64,000 bases of DNA from an uncultured Treponema sp. (GTDB lineage Bacteria > Spirochaetota > Spirochaetia > Treponematales > Treponemataceae), in NCBI GenBank assembly GCA_934718065.1, contig CAKUZR010000006.1:62001-126000 (forward strand), in the 5' to 3' direction. The notes under the pieces were generated by a model that made no database searches, had not been told where the DNA came from, and saw only the letters and a list, made by a program, of their open reading frames with translations. Shown piece by piece: positions 59,682 through 64,000 of this stretch. Within the stretch, counting starts at the first letter, position 1, and each line of letters starts with the position of its first letter. Both the position numbers and the translations under genes were made by a program.

Positions 59682-62048
59682 ATGATTATTGCTATGGACG
59701 GGCCTGCCGGAACAGGAAAAAGCACAATCGCTTCGATTATTGCGAAAAAGCTTGGAATCACGTATTTGAACAGCGGAAGTTTCTACCGCGCGCTTACGCT
59801 TTCCCTGCTGGATGAAAAAATTCCGCTTGATGACGAGAATTCTGTTGTTGACTTCTGTAAAAAGCAAAAGCTTGAGTATAAAAATTCTCATCTTGTGCTG
59901 AACGGAACGGATGTCGAGCGGCATCTTCACGATGACCGGGTGAGCGCGAATGTCGCCCAGGTTTCAGCTTTTGTCCCGGTCCGCCATCTTGTGAATGAAA
60001 GAATGCGCGAAATCACAAAAAGCCTTGACATTGTTTGCGAGGGCCGCGACATGACAACGGTTGTTTTCCCGGATGCCGACTTTAAATTTTATCTGGATGC
60101 CTCGCTTGACGTTCAGGCTGAGCGGCGTTTCAACCAGGGAGTCAGCAATATGACTCTTGAGGAAATAAAGGAAGCCATTAAAAAACGTGATGAAATCGAC
60201 AGAAATAAGCCGGAAGGAGCTTTAAAACGCGCTCCGGATGCCTATTACATCGACACTTCAGCCTTGACCATAGATAGTGTTTGTGAAATAATATTAAACA
60301 AAATCAACAAACAAGGGTTCAAAATGGAAGAAATGGAAGTGGAAAAGGAAGAAGCTCAGAACTCCAAGAGCGCTATCCAGACACAATTAGAAGAGTCTCT
60401 GAACAATCTTAGCAATCCTGAAGAAGGACAAATCGTGGAAGGTGAAGTTATTTCAGTTTCTGATGACTATGTTTTTCTTGATGTAGGATGCAAGTCAGAG
60501 GGTAGAATCCCCGTTCAGGAGTTCGCAGGAAACCTGCCAAAAGTAGGGGACAAAGTATCAGTATTCTTGGCTAAGGTATTTGGAAAATATGGGCCGGAAA
60601 TTTCAAAGACAAGAGCTGATTCAAAGCGTATGTGGAAAGAAATTTCTCAGGCATTCAAGGATAGAGTTCCGGTTGACGGAATCATCACAAAGATTGTCAA
60701 GGGCGGCTACGAGGTTTCTCTTGGCGGTGATATCCGCGCGTTCTTGCCGATCAGCCAGTCTGACAGCCAGAAAGTTGAAAAGCCGGAATCGCTGCTTAAT
60801 CTTAGCTCAAAGTTCTATATCGAGCGTTTGTATTCAGAAAATAAAGCCAACGTTGTTGTTAACCGACGAAAATATCTTGAAGAGGAAGTTGACAGAAAGC
60901 GCGAGGCGTTCTTCAATGAAGTTAAAATCGGCGACACTGTAAAAGGCACTGTAAAGAGCTTTACAAGTTTCGGCGCGTTCATTGATCTTGGCGGCTTTGA
61001 CGGTCTTCTTCACATAAATGATATGAGCTGGGGACACGTTGCCCGACCGAAGGACTTTGTAAAGAAAGGCCAGGAAATCGAGCTTAAGGTTATTCGCCTT
61101 GATCCAGCTGAAAAGAGAATCAATCTTTCTTTGAAGCATTTTACAGAAGATCCGTGGATTCACTTTGAAGAAAAATATCATGTGAACGATATTGTAAAAG
61201 GCAAAGTTACAAAACTTACAGACTTCGGCGCGTTCATCGAGCTTGAGGAAGGAATTGAAGGTCTTGTTCACATCAGTGAATTCTCTTGGACAAAGAAAAT
61301 CAACAAGCCTTCTGATATGCTCAAGGTTGGCGATGAAGTTGAAGCGATGATTCTTGGCTACGATATTCAGGCTGGACGAGTTTCTCTTGGAATCAAGCAG
61401 GTTACTGCAAATCCGTGGGATACTATTTCAGAAAAATATCCGGTTGGAACAAAAGTAAATGGAAAGGTTGTAAAAATCACAAACGCCGGCGCTTTTGTTC
61501 AGCTTGAGGAAGGCATTGACGGTTTCCTTCACGCTGATGATATTTCCTGGACAAAGAAAGTTAAGCATCCTGGCAGCGAGTTGACTGTTGATCAGGAAAT
61601 TGAAGTTGTTGTTCTTGACTGTGATGCTGAAAATCACCGCATCCGAGTTGGAATCAAGCAGCTTTCAGAAAATCCTTGGAAGCAGTTCGCTGAGGAGTAC
61701 AAGACTGGCTCTACATTGGAAGGTGAAATCACATCGATTACAGATTTCGGTGTTTTTGTAAAAGCTCCAAATGGAATTGAAGGTCTTGTAAACAAGGCGA
61801 ATCTCAGCGAAGACCGCGACACTCCGTATGAAGAAGCTGTGAAGAAATACAATGTCGGCGACAAAATCAATGTTTTTGTTGTTGATGTGAATGTAGAAAA
61901 AGAAAAGGCAGCTTTCTCTGTTCGTGAGTACAAGCGAAAACAGCAGCGCGATGAAATCTCTCAGTATATGTCAAATTCAAATGATGACGATCAGGGGGCA
62001 TACACATTAGGCGATATGCTGAACGATAAAAAAGCTGAGAACAGATAG
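59682..62048 (+). CDS. cmk-rpsA: Cytidylate kinase fused to 30S ribosomal protein S1
   Basis: Residues 1 to about 210 are a CMP kinase (GPAGTGKS at 7-14, YLNSGSFYRA, EGRDMTTVVFPDADFKFYLDA). A linker begins at residue 215 (ATG 60324), followed by six S1 domains to about residue 765 (e.g. VKGTVKSFTSFGAFIDLGGFDGLLH, VKGKVTKLTDFGAFIELEEGIEGLVH). The 788-residue product phosphorylates CMP/dCMP and as S1 recruits mRNA to the ribosome. GGGAG six bases before the ATG at 59682 places the start. An internal AAGGG and ATG at the junction may also yield free S1. Confidence 0.96.
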   Translation: MIIAMDGPAGTGKSTIASIIAKKLGITYLNSGSFYRALTLSLLDEKIPLDDENSVVDFCKKQKLEYKNSHLVLNGTDVERHLHDDRVSANVAQVSAFVPVRHLVNERMREITKSLDIVCEGRDMTTVVFPDADFKFYLDASLDVQAERRFNQGVSNMTLEEIKEAIKKRDEIDRNKPEGALKRAPDAYYIDTSALTIDSVCEIILNKINKQGFKMEEMEVEKEEAQNSKSAIQTQLEESLNNLSNPEEGQIVEGEVISVSDDYVFLDVGCKSEGRIPVQEFAGNLPKVGDKVSVFLAKVFGKYGPEISKTRADSKRMWKEISQAFKDRVPVDGIITKIVKGGYEVSLGGDIRAFLPISQSDSQKVEKPESLLNLSSKFYIERLYSENKANVVVNRRKYLEEEVDRKREAFFNEVKIGDTVKGTVKSFTSFGAFIDLGGFDGLLHINDMSWGHVARPKDFVKKGQEIELKVIRLDPAEKRINLSLKHFTEDPWIHFEEKYHVNDIVKGKVTKLTDFGAFIELEEGIEGLVHISEFSWTKKINKPSDMLKVGDEVEAMILGYDIQAGRVSLGIKQVTANPWDTISEKYPVGTKVNGKVVKITNAGAFVQLEEGIDGFLHADDISWTKKVKHPGSELTVDQEIEVVVLDCDAENHRIRVGIKQLSENPWKQFAEEYKTGSTLEGEITSITDFGVFVKAPNGIEGLVNKANLSEDRDTPYEEAVKKYNVGDKINVFVVDVNVEKEKAAFSVREYKRKQQRDEISQYMSNSNDDDQGAYTLGDMLNDKKAENR
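60313..60326 (+). promoter_or_regulatory. Internal ribosome-binding site and ATG at the Cmk/S1 boundary
   Basis: AAGGG at 60313-60317, six bases, then an in-frame ATG at 60324. It falls exactly between the kinase and the first S1 domain and would give a 574-residue S1 of ordinary size. Confidence 0.5.
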
Positions 62049-62062
62049 TTTTGATGTTCCAG

Positions 62063-62107
62063 AAACGCATTGTGCTGGTATTTTTGCCGGTGCAATGCGT
62101 TTTGTTG
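62063..62107 (+). terminator. Rho-independent terminator after cmk-rpsA
   Basis: AACGCATTG..GC pairs with the downstream GC..CAATGCGTT around a T-rich loop, followed by TTGTTG. The T run is short, but the stem is long and stable. Confidence 0.75.
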
Positions 62108-62122
62108 TATTGAAAGCCTTTT

Positions 62123-63001
62123 ATGAACGAAACTTTTATTGCGGCGAGTCCTGTTACAAAGGATTTGCTTGAAATTATCAAGAAAACTTCTGCAACAAAT
62201 TCTCCTGTTCTTTTGATTGGCGAGTTGGGCTGCGGTAAAAAAACTTTTGCGAAAATAATTCATGCTAACTGTAACCGGAAGGATTTTCCGTTTTTTTACT
62301 ACGACTGCAGAAGTTCAAAAGATATTGATTTTGTAAAAGTCAGTTCAGAATGTGGTTCGATTTTTTTTGATGAAATTGAATCTTTAAGGATTGAATACCA
62401 AGAAAAGCTGCTGGATTTGATTCAGTCAAAAATCAATGTGAAGGTTATTGCCTCAACAAGCAAAAATCTTGCGGATTTTGTTCAGAACGGCAGTTTTGCT
62501 GAGGAGCTGTTTTTCCGGTTGAATGTTTTTCCAGTGCGGATTCCAGCTCTTCGGGTACGAAAAGAGGATATTTTACCTCTTGCTGAAAATTTTTTAGTTT
62601 CTTTTTCTGCGAAATATGGAAAAAAAATTGCCGGATTTTCAGAAGAGTCTAAAAGTGCCCTCGTTGATTATTCCTGGCCGGGAAATATTCTTGAGCTCAG
62701 GGATATTGTTTCCAGAAGCGTGCTTTTGTGCCACGGTTCAATGATTCAGAATGAGGATTTGCATCTTGTGTACATTCAGTCTGAGCCGGAAAGCGGACAG
62801 GTTCTTTTGTTTGATGATGAGGATAAAACCCTGAAAACTGCGGTGAATGATTTTAAAAGGCGCTATGTTGTGAAAATTCTTGACGAGTGCGGCTGGAACC
62901 AGACAAAGGCGGGAAAAGTTCTTGGCATACAAAGAACCTACGTGTCGCGGCTGATGAATGAGCTGCACATTCGCGATAAAATAATAAGTATGGAGAAATA
63001 A
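62123..63001 (+). CDS. AAA+/Fis-type regulator resembling sigma-54 activators but without the GAFTGA loop
   Basis: The 292-residue protein has a reduced AAA+ domain: Walker A GELGCGKKT (33-41), Walker B SIFFDEIES (D83, E84), an arginine-finger region (ELFFRLNVFPVRIPALRVRKEDILPLAENFL) and WPGNILELRDI. Only about 42 residues separate Walker A and B, roughly 25 fewer than in NtrC-type proteins, and the GAFTGA sigma-54 contact loop is absent. A Fis-type helix-turn-helix follows at 255-288 (NQTKAGKVLGIQRTYVSRLM). It is more likely a DNA-binding regulator than a sigma-54 activator. The next gene begins right at its stop. Confidence 0.85.
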   Translation: MNETFIAASPVTKDLLEIIKKTSATNSPVLLIGELGCGKKTFAKIIHANCNRKDFPFFYYDCRSSKDIDFVKVSSECGSIFFDEIESLRIEYQEKLLDLIQSKINVKVIASTSKNLADFVQNGSFAEELFFRLNVFPVRIPALRVRKEDILPLAENFLVSFSAKYGKKIAGFSEESKSALVDYSWPGNILELRDIVSRSVLLCHGSMIQNEDLHLVYIQSEPESGQVLLFDDEDKTLKTAVNDFKRRYVVKILDECGWNQTKAGKVLGIQRTYVSRLMNELHIRDKIISMEK

Positions 63002-63676
63002 ATGAAAGCACAATTTGAAAAAGCATCTGCAGGAGAAAAATTATCAGGATTTTTTGTTGCATACCGAAAAGTTCTTATTGCGGTTCTTGTTGTTCTGGCG
63101 GTTTTTGTCCTGAGCTATGGAATTGGAGCTTCTGTGGTTTCAAACGCAAGCAAGAAAGGTCTTGAGGATATCGATTCAATTTCTTATAACCTTACAAAAG
63201 ATTCTGCGGGACTTTCTGAAGAAGCGCTGGAAGCACGCCGGGAAAAAGCTCTTTCTGATTTGGCTGGCTACAACAGCAAGTCTGGAGTTGTGGGCGTGCG
63301 GGCAAATATGCTTTCTGCGGAAGTGAAATATTCCCAGAAAAAATATGACGAAGCTGCGTCTTTCTGGACTGTGGCCGCTGAGAAGGGCAGAAAATCATAT
63401 ACTGCGCCGTTGTGTTATTTTAATGCTGGAGCCGCTTTTGAAGATTCCGGAAAATTTGACGACGCTGAAAAATCTTATGAAAAAACTGTTTCTTACAAGG
63501 ATTTTGACCAGATTGCTCATGCGAAATTCAGTCTTGGCCGCGTAAAAGAATCTAAAGGTGATAAAAAAGGCGCTGTTGAAGTTTATACGGAACTTTTCGG
63601 CTCGCTTCCTGAGGATTCCTGGGCAAAACTTGCTGAATCAAGACTTATAAGCATTGAAATTTCGGACAAAGAGTAG
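63002..63676 (+). CDS. Membrane-anchored TPR protein (YfgM-like)
   Basis: The 224-residue protein has a short N-terminal cytoplasmic segment, one membrane helix (VLIAVLVVLAVFVLSYGIGASVV, about 25-47) and an outside domain with TPR-like repeats (ANMLSAEVKYSQKKYDEAASFWTVAAEKG; APLCYFNAGAAFEDSGKFDDAEKSYEKTVSY). The layout matches YfgM, an inner-membrane partner of the Sec translocon, but other roles are possible. It directly follows the regulator gene stop (TAA ATG), so both are likely cotranscribed. Confidence 0.75.
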   Translation: MKAQFEKASAGEKLSGFFVAYRKVLIAVLVVLAVFVLSYGIGASVVSNASKKGLEDIDSISYNLTKDSAGLSEEALEARREKALSDLAGYNSKSGVVGVRANMLSAEVKYSQKKYDEAASFWTVAAEKGRKSYTAPLCYFNAGAAFEDSGKFDDAEKSYEKTVSYKDFDQIAHAKFSLGRVKESKGDKKGAVEVYTELFGSLPEDSWAKLAESRLISIEISDKE

Positions 63677-63706
63677 TTTTAAAAAATTATTTTGCGGAAG
63701 GCAGAT

Positions 63707-64000
63707 ATGAAAAAATTGATTTTTTTTAATATTTCGATTTTTTTTGTCTGTCTTTTTTTATTTTCTTCATGCGGAATTGAAAAGTCTTATTATCTGGAAG
63801 CTCCTGTTCAACGTCAGACGAATCCGACAGTTTCCGATGCTGGAGACGCGGCTTCTTATGATGAAGCCTATTTTGATTTTATGACAAATGACAGCAGCAA
63901 TGCTTCTGAAGGTGAATTCAGGTACATGGGCACGGCTGTTTATTACAAAATCTACAACAACTATTCAACGATGAACAGCAATATTTCGTCTGTTAGCTCT
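63707..64000 (+). CDS. Lipoprotein, 3' truncated by window edge
   Basis: The frame opened by the ATG at 63707 continues past the window. It begins MKKLIFFNISIFFVCLFLFSSC, a signal peptide ending in a lipobox (LFSSC), so the mature protein should be lipid-anchored at residue 22. The next ~75 residues are rich in Asp, Ser, Asn and Tyr without a recognised domain. GGAAGG before the ATG gives a ribosome-binding site. It is cotranscribed with the TPR gene 30 nt upstream. The family is not recognised from the visible part. Confidence 0.75.
   Translation, partial: MKKLIFFNISIFFVCLFLFSSCGIEKSYYLEAPVQRQTNPTVSDAGDAASYDEAYFDFMTNDSSNASEGEFRYMGTAVYYKIYNNYSTMNSNISSVSS

Noticed and set aside
1..64000. CRISPR arrays, tRNA or rRNA genes, insertion sequences, phage genes, restriction or toxin-antitoxin systems
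   Set aside because: I looked through the intergenic spaces and unusual ORFs on both strands and found no regularly spaced repeats, cloverleaf candidates, transposases or defence-type domains.

Overview
The window looks like a chromosome segment of a host-associated Treponema (Spirochaetota). The lineage call rests on several protein architectures I recall from treponemes: a roughly 940-residue GreA carrying a long helical N-terminal extension, a cytidylate kinase fused to ribosomal protein S1, a long-form GlyA, and a sodium-pump oxaloacetate decarboxylase (OadGAB). Coding density is high and most genes are on the + strand. I see no rRNA, tRNA, CRISPR array, phage or insertion sequence. The species cannot be fixed from sequence reading alone.

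Layout. 1-7.6 kb: chromate-transporter halves (the first is cut by the window edge), deoD, a sugar-nucleotidyltransferase-like gene, a RibF reduced to its FAD-synthetase half, rpsO-pnp, an RsmI-like methylase and a DEDDh exonuclease. 7.7-12.8 kb: a complete sufCBDSU iron-sulfur assembly operon. 12.8-18.8 kb: a secreted beta-barrel-like protein, an RNB ribonuclease, then lysC-dapB enclosed by an inverted pair of a dispersed repeat. 18.8-23.5 kb: a membrane protein and oadGAB, whose alpha subunit carries two biotin domains. 23.5-35.3 kb: parE-like topoisomerase, MATE exporter, glyA, an RRM protein, a Na/Pi transporter, two more membrane proteins, an M28-type peptidase and a secreted esterase. 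35.3-38.9 kb: a heterodimeric ABC exporter. 39-47.3 kb: valS, an HD (p)ppGpp-hydrolase-like gene, nadE, rlmJ, a secreted protein and tyrS. 47.3-51.2 kb: the giant greA and a TPR gene, both on the - strand. 51.5-64 kb: rpe, three envelope or TPR-type genes, recA, folK, scpA, scpB, a pseudouridine synthase, cmk-rpsA, a degenerate AAA+/Fis-type regulator, a membrane-anchored TPR protein and the start of a lipoprotein gene.

How it fits together. Most of the content is core metabolism and information processing: translation (rpsO, S1, valS, tyrS, RlmJ, RsmI-like), RNA turnover (pnp, RNB), chromosome maintenance (ParE, RecA, ScpA/ScpB), Fe-S assembly, the lysine/peptidoglycan precursor entry (lysC-dapB), and sodium-coupled energy conservation (Oad, possibly serving the Na/Pi symporter and MATE exporter).

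No convincing new defence or mobile system is present. The most interesting signals are: (1) a recurrent promoter arrangement in which the -10 box lies only 5-8 nt before the start codon, implying leaderless mRNAs for about ten genes; (2) a well-placed internal ribosome-binding site and ATG at the Cmk/S1 boundary; (3) duplicated biotin domains in OadA plus an operator-like dyad at the oad promoter; (4) two dispersed GC-rich repeat families; and (5) an AAA+ regulator lacking the sigma-54 contact loop.
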